Of a DNA stretch of 64,000 bases, positions 8,131-16,478 are shown piece by piece. The position numbers and the translations under genes were made by a program. The stretch spans positions 33,517 to 97,516 of the forward strand of contig CAMUML010000007.1 of the NCBI GenBank assembly GCA_947089855.1, in the 5' to 3' direction. This DNA comes from an uncultured Eubacterium sp. GTDB lineage: Bacteria; Bacillota; Clostridia; Lachnospirales; Lachnospiraceae. Under the pieces are notes generated by a model, which saw only the letters and a program-made list of their open reading frames with translations, ran no database searches and was not told the DNA's origin. The stretch's first letter is position 1. The number at the start of each line of letters is the position of its first letter.

Positions 8131-9531
8131 ATGGACAGGCATTGGAAAAAATTTACATCCCTGGCACTGGCAGGCATTGTATCTGGCGCCCTGATGTTGT
8201 CAGGCATATCCGTACAGCCTGCAACGCTGGGTATAGCGGCATTATCTGTATTTCCAGGCAGTTTCACAGGGGCCATTCCGGTACAGGGGGCACAGCAGGA
8301 TGGCGGCGCCCCTGGTATGGAACGGATGGGCGATAATAATGAACCTGGAAGCGGCCAGGATGCAGACAGCGGAAATGGCGCAGATACAGGCACCAATGGA
8401 AACAGTGGAAATGGCGTAGATACAGGCAGCAATGGAACGGATGCAGGGGATGCAGGCAATGGAAGCGGCGGCACAGGCGGAAATGGCGGCCAGCCCACAG
8501 GAAATGAAACAAACGGGGACGGTACAGATACCGATGGCAATAACGGCCAGGCGGGCGGCAGCGGTGCAGACAGCGGCGGCGCCACAGATGGCCAGGGCGG
8601 CACGGATGGCAGCAGTGTAGACGATACGCCCAGAGGGCCAGTCCGCGCAGATATTACCGATGGCACTGAGATAGATGCTGATTTTGTCGACGACCCGCAA
8701 GAAGACGATAAAGTCGTGATTTCTGAAAATGACAAGCCATATTTGGCGCTTGGCGCAGATTTAAATGTCGAACAAAAAAGTACCGTATTGAGCCTAATGG
8801 GGATCGACCCTGCGAATTTGGGCGATTATAAGGTAGCGACGGTCACAAACCAGGAGGAGCATGAATATTTGGATGCATACTTAAGTGCTTCTACGATCGG
8901 TACCAGGGCATTGTCTTCCGTTGTGATAGTAAAACGCGGCAAAGGGGACGGCATCCATATTTCAACGAAAAATATTTCCTATTGTACGGTCGGTATGTAT
9001 AAAAATGCACTGGCAACCGCAGGCCTGGAAGATGCGGACGTCATTGTAGCCGGGCCATTCCCGCTGTCCGGAACCGCAGCGCTGATTGGAGCAATGAAAG
9101 CTTATGCGGATATGGAAGGCGCAGAAATGGATTTGGAAAGCCTGGATGCAGCGATGAATGAGATTGTGGTCACCGGCGAATTAAACGAAAGCATGGGGGA
9201 CGACGCCCAGACGGAAGAATTTATGGCTTATGTAAAACAGCAGGTTCTGGAAGAAGGGAAAAAGGATGCGGCAGGCATTCAGGATATTATCGCGCAGGCA
9301 AGTGAAAAGTTTGATTTTTCGCTTAGTGAGTCCGAAAAAGAAAAGGTTGTTTCCCTGATGCAAAAAATAGGTTCCCTGGACATTGATGTAGACAAACTGC
9401 TGGAACAGGCAGGGTCTATTTATGACTCGCTAAAGGAAATGGAGGAAAATACCGGGATACTGGCAAGTATAGCGGCATTTTTCAAAGGGATCTTAGAGGC
9501 GGTTGTAAACTTTTTTAAAGGGCTGTTTTGA
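8131..9531 (+). CDS. secreted DUF1002 protein with a long Gly/Asn/Asp/Thr-rich linker
   Basis: This 466-residue exported protein has a basic N-terminus (MDRHWKKF) and a hydrophobic stretch (LALAGIVSGALMLSG) forming a signal peptide. Residues about 56-167 are low-complexity GNGADTGTNGNSGNG-type sequence, probably a flexible wall-spanning spacer. Residues about 200-410 match the DUF1002/YpuA family, including LALGADLNVEQKSTVLSLMGI, a stretch around STIGTRALSS, and ADVIVAGPFPLSGTAALIGAM. The C-terminus (AAFFKGILEAVVNFFKGLF) is amphipathic. AGGAGG lies 7 nt upstream of the ATG. The function of DUF1002 is unknown. A strong hairpin terminator follows the stop. Confidence 0.85.
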   Translation: MDRHWKKFTSLALAGIVSGALMLSGISVQPATLGIAALSVFPGSFTGAIPVQGAQQDGGAPGMERMGDNNEPGSGQDADSGNGADTGTNGNSGNGVDTGSNGTDAGDAGNGSGGTGGNGGQPTGNETNGDGTDTDGNNGQAGGSGADSGGATDGQGGTDGSSVDDTPRGPVRADITDGTEIDADFVDDPQEDDKVVISENDKPYLALGADLNVEQKSTVLSLMGIDPANLGDYKVATVTNQEEHEYLDAYLSASTIGTRALSSVVIVKRGKGDGIHISTKNISYCTVGMYKNALATAGLEDADVIVAGPFPLSGTAALIGAMKAYADMEGAEMDLESLDAAMNEIVVTGELNESMGDDAQTEEFMAYVKQQVLEEGKKDAAGIQDIIAQASEKFDFSLSESEKEKVVSLMQKIGSLDIDVDKLLEQAGSIYDSLKEMEENTGILASIAAFFKGILEAVVNFFKGLF

Positions 9532-9571
9532 CCATTATTTGGCAAGGATACTTCATAAGCGTTTGTGGGAA

Positions 9572-9602
9572 GCCTGGCCGGCCGGGGGCCAGGCGCCTTT
9601 TT
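9572..9602 (+). terminator. rho-independent terminator
   Basis: Stem GCCTGGCC/GGCCAGGC, then GCC and a run of five T. It lies 40 bp after the DUF1002 gene. Confidence 0.8.
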
Positions 9603-9645
9603 GTATTTATGCCTTTCGTAACGCAGCCATCAAAAATAATATGGC

Positions 9646-10647
9646 CTATCCGCGCTTCCGGTGCCAGCTGGCCCATCCAAAGGACGGTAGGCTTGGCCGG
9701 TTGGAAACGGCAGGGTTTTGTTCCATAATAACAGCAGCCACTTTGTCCGCCCCTTCTTCATTGGCCACCGGCAGCTGTAAATACAGCCGTTTTTTAGCTG
9801 TAAGATATAAAGTATACGATAGGCGCAGCTGCTTCCTCCATATCAGTTTGTGCAGCACAGCATGCTTATAAACCGATAAAATTTCAGAAATGGGCACGAT
9901 TGCTACGCGGTAAGCCGAAAAGGCAATCAGGTATTGTCTGGTAACCCAAATTTTATCACAGATAGGCTGTGGCGTTTCGCTCCATTCGTCTTCGGCTTCA
10001 GACAGAAGTTGTTTGGCGTCCCCATAGGCACCAAGTTTGCGGTATGCGGCGGATAAGGATGGTGACCAGATACAGGATATGCACAGGCAGGCATCTGCCA
10101 ATGCAAAAGCACCGCTTAGGAAATAAAACCCTAACAGCAGCAGGGACGTCAGTTTGCGGAACCCTGGTTCACTGAGCAGGTAATTAGGCACCTGGCTTTT
10201 TACCCCGTCAACTGTCCAGTTTAAATCGGCTGCAAGCTGGTTTGCCAATGCATCATAATCTCCAAAACCTTCTTCAATCCGCACCCGCACTGGGAGTTTT
10301 TCCAGGTATGCGAGCCCTTCCCTGCAGGATTTTGGGCCTAACAGGACGAGCAGGCAATCCCCGCCTTGGAAGGTATAATAATAGTACCCATCCACATACC
10401 CGAGGAATTTGCGGGTGTATCCAGTAAAATGCAGCTGTTCTAGCGTTGTCGTGATATAAGTGAAATGGCCGTTTTTCAGTTCATGATAAGAAACTTTGGA
10501 AGAGGCCGGTATCGGGGATGCAAGCTGCGTAATCGGGGAAAACAGCCAGAGGGCAGCCAGGGACACCAGGTATAAAGCGGGCAGGATAAGCCTGTTTTTG
10601 TAAGTTTTTTTGATCTGATCGAGGATAACAGTTTGTTTTATATGCAA
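9646..10647 (-). CDS. membrane protein of unknown function
   Basis: I do not recognise the family. The 333-residue protein has a basic start (HIKQTVILDQIKKTYKNR), one membrane helix at about residues 18-40 (LILPALYLVSLAALWLF), an extracytoplasmic or soluble segment with many aromatics (YVDGYYYYTFQGGDCLLVLLG), a second hydrophobic region near residue 170 (LTSLLLLGFYFLSGAFALADACL), and a basic C-terminal part. The start is a TTG at 10647, chosen because GGAGG lies exactly 6 nt upstream. A longer frame reaching 10806 has no such site. A promoter (TTGATT-17-TATACT) lies just upstream. It faces the DUF1002 gene tail to tail. Confidence 0.65.
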   Translation of the reverse strand: MHIKQTVILDQIKKTYKNRLILPALYLVSLAALWLFSPITQLASPIPASSKVSYHELKNGHFTYITTTLEQLHFTGYTRKFLGYVDGYYYYTFQGGDCLLVLLGPKSCREGLAYLEKLPVRVRIEEGFGDYDALANQLAADLNWTVDGVKSQVPNYLLSEPGFRKLTSLLLLGFYFLSGAFALADACLCISCIWSPSLSAAYRKLGAYGDAKQLLSEAEDEWSETPQPICDKIWVTRQYLIAFSAYRVAIVPISEILSVYKHAVLHKLIWRKQLRLSYTLYLTAKKRLYLQLPVANEEGADKVAAVIMEQNPAVSNRPSLPSFGWASWHRKRG

Positions 10648-10677
10648 GGCAAGCCTCCATGTAAATGTTTTGCCTAT

Positions 10678-10706
10678 AGTATAAAGGTGTGGGAAAAAAT
10701 AATCAA
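10678..10706 (-). promoter_or_regulatory. sigma-A type promoter
   Basis: Read on the minus strand: TTGATT (10706-10701), a 17-bp spacer, and TATACT (10683-10678). It lies 31 bp upstream of the TTG start at 10647. Confidence 0.65.
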
Positions 10707-10799
10707 GGGGTGGGGAGGCAGTTTTGGCCTTGCATTCTGTCCTTTGGCAGTATAGAATATGGATAACGGTTAATCGGCCATCAGGCAGGAGGCGGATAT

Positions 10800-10949
10800 A
10801 TGGCAAGGCAGGCAGCGATTGGAATCGAAGATTTTGGGAAAATCATAGAGCGGGGCTGTTTTTACGTGGATAAAACGGCTTTTATCAAAAGTTCCTTAGG
10901 AAGCAGGTTGAAAAATGGAAACATATACAAGTTTTGCCGCCGTTTATGA
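10800..10949 (+). pseudogene. N-terminal remnant of an AAA-ATPase-like / PD-(D/E)XK family gene
   Basis: AGGAGG and an ATG open a 49-codon frame that reads AAIGIEDFGKIIERGCFYVDKTAFIK. This is the typical N-terminus of the large AAA-ATPase-like proteins common in gut anaerobes (normally about 550 residues). The frame stops after about 35 matching residues, and no further family sequence is visible. The remnant overlaps the start of the methyltransferase gene by 35 bp. Its ribosome site and first codons may now act as a leader for the methyltransferase. Confidence 0.6.
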
Positions 10950-11694
10950 CAGCTTTATGGATGACGTGCCTTACCGTGCCTGGCAGGAATATGTAACCGG
11001 CGTCCTGCGGCGGGAAGGGGTCACAGGAGGGCTGGTCTGTGAACTTGGCTGCGGCACTGGAAAGATGACAAGGCTTTTAGCGGAAAGCGGCTATGATATG
11101 ATCGGCGTGGATGCGTCACAGGAGATGTTAAGCATCGCCAAAGGGCAGGAGCCGGAAGGCGGGGGTATCCTGTATTTGGCGCAGGATATGCGTAAGCTGG
11201 AATTGTATGGGACTGTGCGTGCGTTTATCAGTGTCTGCGATTCGATGAATTACCTGTTAAAAGAGGCAGATATGCTGCAGGTATTCCGGCTGGCCAATAA
11301 TTACCTGGATCCGGGCGGGGTCTTTTTATTTGACTTAAATACGGACTGGCAGTTCCGTGAGCAGATGGGCGACCGCACTTTTGTAGAACACCGTCCGCAG
11401 GGTACGCTGATATGGGATAATTTTTACGATGAAGGAGAAAATATAAACGAATATAGCCTGACGCTTTTTATCCGGGAACCGGGCGGGCTGTACCGCAAAT
11501 ATGAAGAGACGCATTATGAGAGGAGTTATGGATTGGCCAGTATTATTTCCCTGCTGGAACAGGCGGGCATGGAGTTTGTAAGCGCCTGCGACGGGGAAAG
11601 CCACGGGCCGGTACGCGAAGATAGCGGGCGTATCTATGTGCTGGCAAGGGAAAGGGGCAAACAGGGGCCGGACATAAATGGATGTGTAAAATAA
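10915..11694 (+). CDS. class I SAM-dependent methyltransferase
   Basis: This 259-residue protein has a Rossmann-type methyltransferase fold. Motif I is VCELGCGTGKM (41-51), the acidic end of strand 2 is GVDASQEML, and motif IV is AFISVCDSMNYL. The rest resembles the UbiE/MerR-associated small-molecule methyltransferases of Firmicutes. The substrate is unknown. The ATG follows GCAGG. The next gene is hslO, 90 bp downstream, and a stable hairpin (11704-11726, GGCGCCA/TGGCGCC) without a T tail lies between them. Confidence 0.88.
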   Translation: METYTSFAAVYDSFMDDVPYRAWQEYVTGVLRREGVTGGLVCELGCGTGKMTRLLAESGYDMIGVDASQEMLSIAKGQEPEGGGILYLAQDMRKLELYGTVRAFISVCDSMNYLLKEADMLQVFRLANNYLDPGGVFLFDLNTDWQFREQMGDRTFVEHRPQGTLIWDNFYDEGENINEYSLTLFIREPGGLYRKYEETHYERSYGLASIISLLEQAGMEFVSACDGESHGPVREDSGRIYVLARERGKQGPDINGCVK

Positions 11695-11784
11695 CGGCAA
11701 ACGGGCGCCAGTGCAGCGTTGGCGCCAGGCGTATGCGTATAAAGGGAAACGTAAGAAAAGGGTAAGGAGGGGGTTTGAGAAGGG

Positions 11785-12669
11785 ATGGAAGGAAAGGATT
11801 ATATCGTAAGGGCGTCTGCGGCAGGCAGTACCGTCCGTGCATTTGCCATTACAGCAAGAGGGCTGGTACAGCAGGCTAGCAGCTGCCATCATACGAGCCC
11901 TGTCATATCTGCGGCATTGGGCAGGCTGCTGGCGGCAGGTGCGATGATGGGTGTTATGATGAAAGGGGAAGATGACCTTTTAACAATCCAGGTTTCGGGC
12001 AGCGGGCCGGTGAAAGGGCTGACAGTTACCGCTGATTCTGCCGGGCATGTCAAAGGCTATGCGCAGGCGCCGCAGGTGGGCCTGCCTGCGAATGCACAGG
12101 GGAAGCTGGATGTAGGCGGTGCGGTTGGCCAGGGTATCTTGCGTGTGATAAAAGATATGGGTTTAAAAGAACCCTATGTGGGTACTGTTCCCTTGCAGAC
12201 GGGGGAAATTGCGGAGGACTTGACCTATTACTTTGCTTCGTCCGAGCAGGTGCCGTCGTCGGTTGGACTTGGCGTATTGGTCGATAAGGACTGGTCCATC
12301 CGCCAGGCAGGCGGTTTTATCATCCAGCTGATGCCGCAGGCAGGCGATGGCGTGATCGAAAAACTGGAAGCAAATATTTCCGGTATCCGCCCGGTAACCG
12401 ATATGCTGGAGCAGGGATTTTCGCCGGAAATGATCTTGGAAACCGTATTGGATGGGCTGGGGCTGGAAATAAAGGAGAAAGTCCAGGCATCGTTTACCTG
12501 CAATTGTTCGAAAGAAAGGGTACAAAAAGCGCTTGCCAGCATCCCGAAAAAAGACATCCAAAGCATGGCTGACGACAAAGAGCCGATTGAGGTTAGATGC
12601 CAGTTTTGCAATACAGCATACCAGTTTTGCGAAGAAGAACTGCGTGAACTGCTTGCGCAGATGGGGTGA
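11785..12669 (+). CDS. hslO: Hsp33, redox-regulated molecular chaperone
   Basis: This 294-residue Hsp33 is a cytosolic holdase chaperone that unfolds and becomes active when its zinc-bound cysteines are oxidised. The N-terminal domain begins RASAAGSTVRAFAITARGLV and contains GSGPVKGLTVTADSAGHVKGY. All four C-terminal zinc ligands are present as C239-x-C241 and C272-x-x-C275 (FTCNCSKERV and RCQFCNTAY). The length is normal. AGGAGG occurs about 15 nt upstream, with AGAAGGG closer to the start. A structured repeat follows the stop. Confidence 0.96.
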   Translation: MEGKDYIVRASAAGSTVRAFAITARGLVQQASSCHHTSPVISAALGRLLAAGAMMGVMMKGEDDLLTIQVSGSGPVKGLTVTADSAGHVKGYAQAPQVGLPANAQGKLDVGGAVGQGILRVIKDMGLKEPYVGTVPLQTGEIAEDLTYYFASSEQVPSSVGLGVLVDKDWSIRQAGGFIIQLMPQAGDGVIEKLEANISGIRPVTDMLEQGFSPEMILETVLDGLGLEIKEKVQASFTCNCSKERVQKALASIPKKDIQSMADDKEPIEVRCQFCNTAYQFCEEELRELLAQMG

Positions 12670-12698
12670 ATATGGGCAAACCAAAAAAGGCCAGCCAT

Positions 12699-12873
12699 GT
12701 TACTATTCACAGCCAATTTGCCCTTGACAAATATTCCAAGTTATGAGGCTGTAAATAGTAACATTCGCAGGCTCATGGAAAGAATTTGCCTTGCAAATTG
12801 GAGCCTGCTCACTCCTGAATCAGCTTGGCAGCCACCTGGACAGCGGGGTGTTCAGGTGGCTGTGAATAGTAAC
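12699..12873 (+). repeat. GTTACT-family structured element, complete three-module copy
   Basis: Module 1 (12699-12762) has 16-bp ends starting GTTACTATTCACAGCC and ending with its near-complement. Module 2 (12768-12807) has outer helix CAGGCTC/GAGCCTG, bulge ATGGAAAG and inner helix AATTTGC/GCAAATT. Module 3 (12830-12861) has a 13-bp helix AGCCACCTGGACA/TGTTCAGGTGGCT around GCGGGG, then GTGAATAGTAAC. It ends 32 bp upstream of nadE. Confidence 0.85.
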
Positions 12874-12905
12874 CCAGCCATATAAAAATAGAAAAGGAGC
12901 AAAAC

Positions 12906-14834
12906 ATGAAGCACGGATATATCAAAGCCGCTGCCCTGTCTCCAAAGGTTAAGGTAGCGGATGCAAAATACAATACACAGCTGATTATCCAGCAGGCGCA
13001 GGAAGCAGCAGGGCAGGGGGCCAAAATCCTCGTTTTTCCGGAACTGTGCATTACTGGCTATAGCTGCGGGGATCTGTTTTTACAGGAGCTGCTATTGCAG
13101 GAAGCCAAAAACGGGCTGTTTGAAATCGCAGAAAAAACAGCGCGGTTAGACGCAATCATTTTTGTAGGCCTTCCGCTTGCATATATGGGAAAGCTCTATA
13201 ATGTAGCGGCTGCGCTCCACCGGGGTGCGGTACTTGGCATCATACCAAAAGTATATTTGCCAAACTATGCGGAATTTTATGAAGCCAGGCATTTTTCCAG
13301 GGGGATGCGCAAGGCCGTACCGGTAGCGTTGCGGGAAGATGCCATTGTACCGATGGGGACAGACCAGATGTTTGTCTGTACTTCAATGCCAAAGCTTCGG
13401 ATCGCAGCGGAAATCTGCGAGGATGTATGGGCACCAAACCCGCCAAGTACCCGGCATGCCCTGGCAGGCGCAGATCTTATCGTAAACCTGTCTGCTTCTG
13501 ACGAGGCGGCTGGAAAAAGCCAATACCGGCGTGATTTGATTGCGGGGCAGTCAGCCAGGCTTTTATGTGGCTATATATATGCAAATGCATCGGATGGGGA
13601 GTCTACCCAGGATGTGGTCTATGCAGGGCAGAGCATGGTTGCGGAAAATGGGGTAATCTTAAAGGAAGCGCCGCGGTTTGGAAATGGGGCGGTGTATACG
13701 GAACTGGATATGGAAAAACTGGATGCAGAACGCCGCCGCATGTCTACCTTTGAACTTGACGGGGCAGCAGATTATACAGCAGTGCCGTTTTCTTTGGATA
13801 TTTCAGAAACAAAACTGACCCGTTTTATTGACCCGGCGCCATTTGTACCAGGCAGGAAAGCAGACCGGGAGAGGCGGTGCGAGGAAATTTTATCAATCCA
13901 GGCAATGGGGCTAAAAAAACGGCTGGAGCATACCGGCTGCCAGTACGCAGTCGTCGGCATTTCCGGCGGTCTGGATTCCACGCTGGCGCTTTTGGTAACC
14001 GCACGGGCATTTGACCTGGCCGGCTTATCACGCAGCCAGATACTTGCCGTAACCATGCCTGGATTCGGCACGACGGACCGGACGTATGATAATGCCGTCA
14101 GCCTCATTGCCAGCCTTGGGGCACAGTTTCGGGAAATAAGCATCCGCGGGGCAGTTACCACGCATTTTTCAGATATTGGCCATGACCCGTCCAAGCATGA
14201 CATTACGTATGAAAACAGCCAGGCAAGGGAGCGGACGCAGATATTGATGGACCTTGCAAACCAGGTAAACGGCCTGGTGGTTGGCACAGGCGATATGTCG
14301 GAGCTGGCGCTTGGATGGGCCACGTATAACGGCGACCATATGTCCATGTACGGGGTCAACGCTTCGGTACCAAAGACGCTTGTGCGCCACCTTGTACGCT
14401 ATTTTGCCGATTCCTGCGGGGATGAAAAGCTGGCCGGTGTCCTATCCGACGTACTGGACACTCCGGTGAGCCCGGAACTGCTGCCGCCGCAAGAAGGGCT
14501 GATTTCACAGAAAACAGAGGATATTGTAGGGCCGTATGAACTGCACGACTTTTTCTTGTACTATGTCCTGCGTTTTGGATATGTGCCGGAAAAAATTTAC
14601 CGGCTTGCAGAGGCCGCTTTTGCGGAAGATTACGATAAGCAGACGGTATTAAAATGGATGAAAACATTTTATAAACGCTTCTTTTCGCAGCAGTTTAAGC
14701 GTTCCTGCCTGCCGGATGGCCCAAAAGTCGGTACCGTAGCAGTATCCCCGCGCGGCGACCTGCGGATGCCGAGCGATGCGCAGGCGCGTATTTGGCTGGA
14801 TGAGGTGGAGCGGATGCAGGGGGTTTCTGGTTAG
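12906..14834 (+). CDS. nadE: glutamine-dependent NAD(+) synthetase
   Basis: This 642-residue bifunctional enzyme makes the last step of NAD synthesis, amidating deamido-NAD with ammonia released from glutamine. The N-terminal nitrilase-type glutaminase has its triad at Glu46 (FPELCITGY), Lys115 (IPKVYLPNY) and Cys171 (AEICEDVWAP). The synthetase half has the ATP-pyrophosphatase loop near residues 351-359 (ISGGLDSTLALL) and later GTGDMSELALGW. The length fits the long glutaminase-fused form. AAAGGAG precedes the ATG. A complete structured repeat lies just upstream and may include its leader. Confidence 0.96.
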   Translation: MKHGYIKAAALSPKVKVADAKYNTQLIIQQAQEAAGQGAKILVFPELCITGYSCGDLFLQELLLQEAKNGLFEIAEKTARLDAIIFVGLPLAYMGKLYNVAAALHRGAVLGIIPKVYLPNYAEFYEARHFSRGMRKAVPVALREDAIVPMGTDQMFVCTSMPKLRIAAEICEDVWAPNPPSTRHALAGADLIVNLSASDEAAGKSQYRRDLIAGQSARLLCGYIYANASDGESTQDVVYAGQSMVAENGVILKEAPRFGNGAVYTELDMEKLDAERRRMSTFELDGAADYTAVPFSLDISETKLTRFIDPAPFVPGRKADRERRCEEILSIQAMGLKKRLEHTGCQYAVVGISGGLDSTLALLVTARAFDLAGLSRSQILAVTMPGFGTTDRTYDNAVSLIASLGAQFREISIRGAVTTHFSDIGHDPSKHDITYENSQARERTQILMDLANQVNGLVVGTGDMSELALGWATYNGDHMSMYGVNASVPKTLVRHLVRYFADSCGDEKLAGVLSDVLDTPVSPELLPPQEGLISQKTEDIVGPYELHDFFLYYVLRFGYVPEKIYRLAEAAFAEDYDKQTVLKWMKTFYKRFFSQQFKRSCLPDGPKVGTVAVSPRGDLRMPSDAQARIWLDEVERMQGVSG

Positions 14835-14954
14835 ATTATTTGGGTATTTGCATAAAACAAGGGGGGGGGCTGGCGGAGGGGGCTGGCTTCCCGGACGCTG
14901 CATGCAGAAGTGGGGAGTTTTTGGCGGTGGGGGATTGGCCTCCCGGACGCTGCA

Positions 14955-15177
14955 TCCAGAAGCGGGGGCTTTCCGGCTATGCCGCTGCGAAATGCAGGAA
15001 CTTCTAAGCATTCTGCGCCAAGGTTAACGTAGCCGGACGAACCGGGGATTGACCCGCCGTCCATGGCGGCAATCCCCTTTTCCGGGCATCCGTGCCCGGA
15101 AATTCTAACAATGACAGAATGCTAAGAAGTTCCAGCATTTCTCCGCAGGCATAGCCGGAAAGCCCCCGTTTCTGCAT
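14955..15177 (+). repeat. long structured palindrome, copy 1
   Basis: Arms of about 60 bp (14955-15014 and 15114-15177) pair almost throughout, including GGGGGCTTTCCGGCTATGCC and its complement and GGAACTTCT/AGAAGTTCC. The centre holds smaller hairpins (GGGGATTG...CAATCCCC and TTCCGGGCA...TGCCCGGAA). The two arms differ at one place (GCTGCGAAATG against TGCGGAGAAATG), which gives the element a direction. Confidence 0.8.
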
Positions 15178-15582
15178 GCGGCTGTTTTTTGGAAACGGTA
15201 TGTATGTGTGGCTTTCCGTTTTTGCTTTTTAACTGATTATTGTGTGTGAATGGTATGTCTTTGCGGAAGTTTCAAGCAAGCATATCATGTATATATTCTG
15301 AAGAAATTGGAGCTCTACACAGCTTGCTTTGTGCCAATGAGTTGTTGAAATTATAGCCGGTGGGGTGCATTGCCGTTAAAATTTTGCTTTCAGTCATTTG
15401 CAATGCGCATAATCTGTACATTGTAGCAATAAAAATGGGGATTTGCATGGCTAAATTCTATCGAATGCACTCCGCCGCTTTTATAATCTTGCGTTCCAAC
15501 GGCATTCATTTAGTAGTATAAAACTGCAAATTCTGTTTGGATGGACGATTGGTACTGCGTGGAAATAATGGGGATGCGGCAC

Positions 15583-15741
15583 CTGCAATTTCTGCTAGCA
15601 CTGAATTTCTGCCCAAAGCTGTATTGCCGTTCAGTGCTAGATTGTCATCCAAAGCTGGGCTGGTGTCAATAGCTGCATTTCCATCTAAAGCTGAGTTGCT
15701 GTCAATAGCTGCATTTCCGTCAATTGGCTGCATTTTTGTCC
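15583..15741. repeat. 18-bp tandem repeat array, about nine units
   Basis: The units start CTG and are 18 bp long (for example CTGCATTTCCATCTAAAG at 15673 and CTGAGTTGCTGTCAATAG at 15691). One unit of 19 bp occurs near the end. Read on the minus strand, each unit encodes a six-residue motif such as AIDGNA, AIDSNS or ALDGNA, within a 97-codon open frame (15506-15799) that lacks a ribosome site. Confidence 0.75.
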
Positions 15742-16028
15742 AATATTGGGTTGTGTCAATTATGGATGAAACTGCATTGTTACGTTGTCTGCCATGCACT
15801 GGCCAAAATAGACAGATGTATCCGAAGGCAAAAGATAGAGCGTGTTTGAAAAATCATTCCTGCCACCTGTACGCTCCATTTTGCGTGATATTTGCGCTAA
15901 ATTCAGGTTACATAGACCGCTATGCGTCCATTTATTTGGCACAAATCTTCCACATATTGTGGCACATACCTGACAGAAGCATTTATCAAACACGTTCTAG
16001 GGCTTGCCAATGATTTCCAAAGATAACC

Positions 16029-16112
16029 GCATCCAAAAGCAGGGCTTACCTAACGTTTCCAAGCACAGCCGTATCCAAAAGCAGGGCTTACCTAACGTTT
16101 CCAAGCACAGCC
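16029..16112. repeat. 42-bp direct tandem duplication
   Basis: Two consecutive 42-bp units (16029-16070 and 16071-16112), each containing ATCCAAAAGCAGGGCTTACC and then TAACGTTTCCAAGCACAGCC, differ at a single position. They abut the left arm of the second long palindrome. Confidence 0.85.
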
Positions 16113-16342
16113 GCATCCAGACGCTGGGGCTTTCCGGCTGTACCTGCGGAGAAATGCTGGAACCTCTTAGCATTCTGACTCTGTCAGAATTTCCGGGCAC
16201 GGATGCCCGGAAAAGGGGATTGCCGCCACGGATGGCGGGTCAATCCCCGGTTCGTCCGGCTACGGAAGCCTTGGCACAGAATGCTTAGAGGTTCCAGCAT
16301 TTCGCAGCGGTACAGCCGGAAAGCCCCAGCGTCTGGATGCAG
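16112..16342 (-). repeat. long structured palindrome, copy 2 (inverted relative to copy 1)
   Basis: The arms (about 16112-16178 and 16276-16342) pair along GGGGCTTTCCGGCTGTACC and GGAACCTCT/AGAGGTTCC. The centre is the reverse complement of the centre in copy 1, with only a few changes. Compared with copy 1, the arms carry paired changes (CTATGCC becomes CTGTACC, AACTTCT becomes AACCTCT) that keep the stem intact. Confidence 0.8.
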
Positions 16343-16478
16343 CGTCCGGAAGGCCAGAACCACTCCACTTGGCCAGAAAGCCCCGGCGTCTGAATGCAGC
16401 GTCCGGGAGGCCCCCCTTGATGTTATGCATCCAACCATTTAAAATTCAAAGCAAATCAAAAAGGAAGAAGTGATCGTT

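Larger units (their letters stand above)
14835..16478. other. 1.6-kb gene-free region rich in repeats
   Basis: No convincing protein gene is present. The stretch starts with a run of nine G (14862-14870 region) and includes two long palindromes in opposite orientation, an 18-bp tandem array, and a 42-bp direct duplication. Flanking fragments with CCCGGACGCTGCAT sequence lie at about 14889-14905, 14941-14956 and 16335-16412. Between about 15185 and 15580 I see only AT-richer sequence without recognisable features. Confidence 0.7.

Noticed and set aside
7917-8735. 272-codon minus-strand ORF rich in Ser, Pro and Val
   Set aside because: It lies opposite the low-complexity linker of the DUF1002 gene. 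The repeated GGC/ACA-type codons there leave the other strand free of stops. It has no ribosome site or domain.
15537-16013. 158-codon plus-strand ORF in the gene desert
   Set aside because: It reads through the 18-bp tandem array, has no ribosome site and no recognisable domain.
14835-16478. CRISPR array
   Set aside because: The repeats are palindromes, an 18-bp contiguous tandem array and a single duplication. There are no regularly spaced direct repeats with unique spacers and no cas genes.
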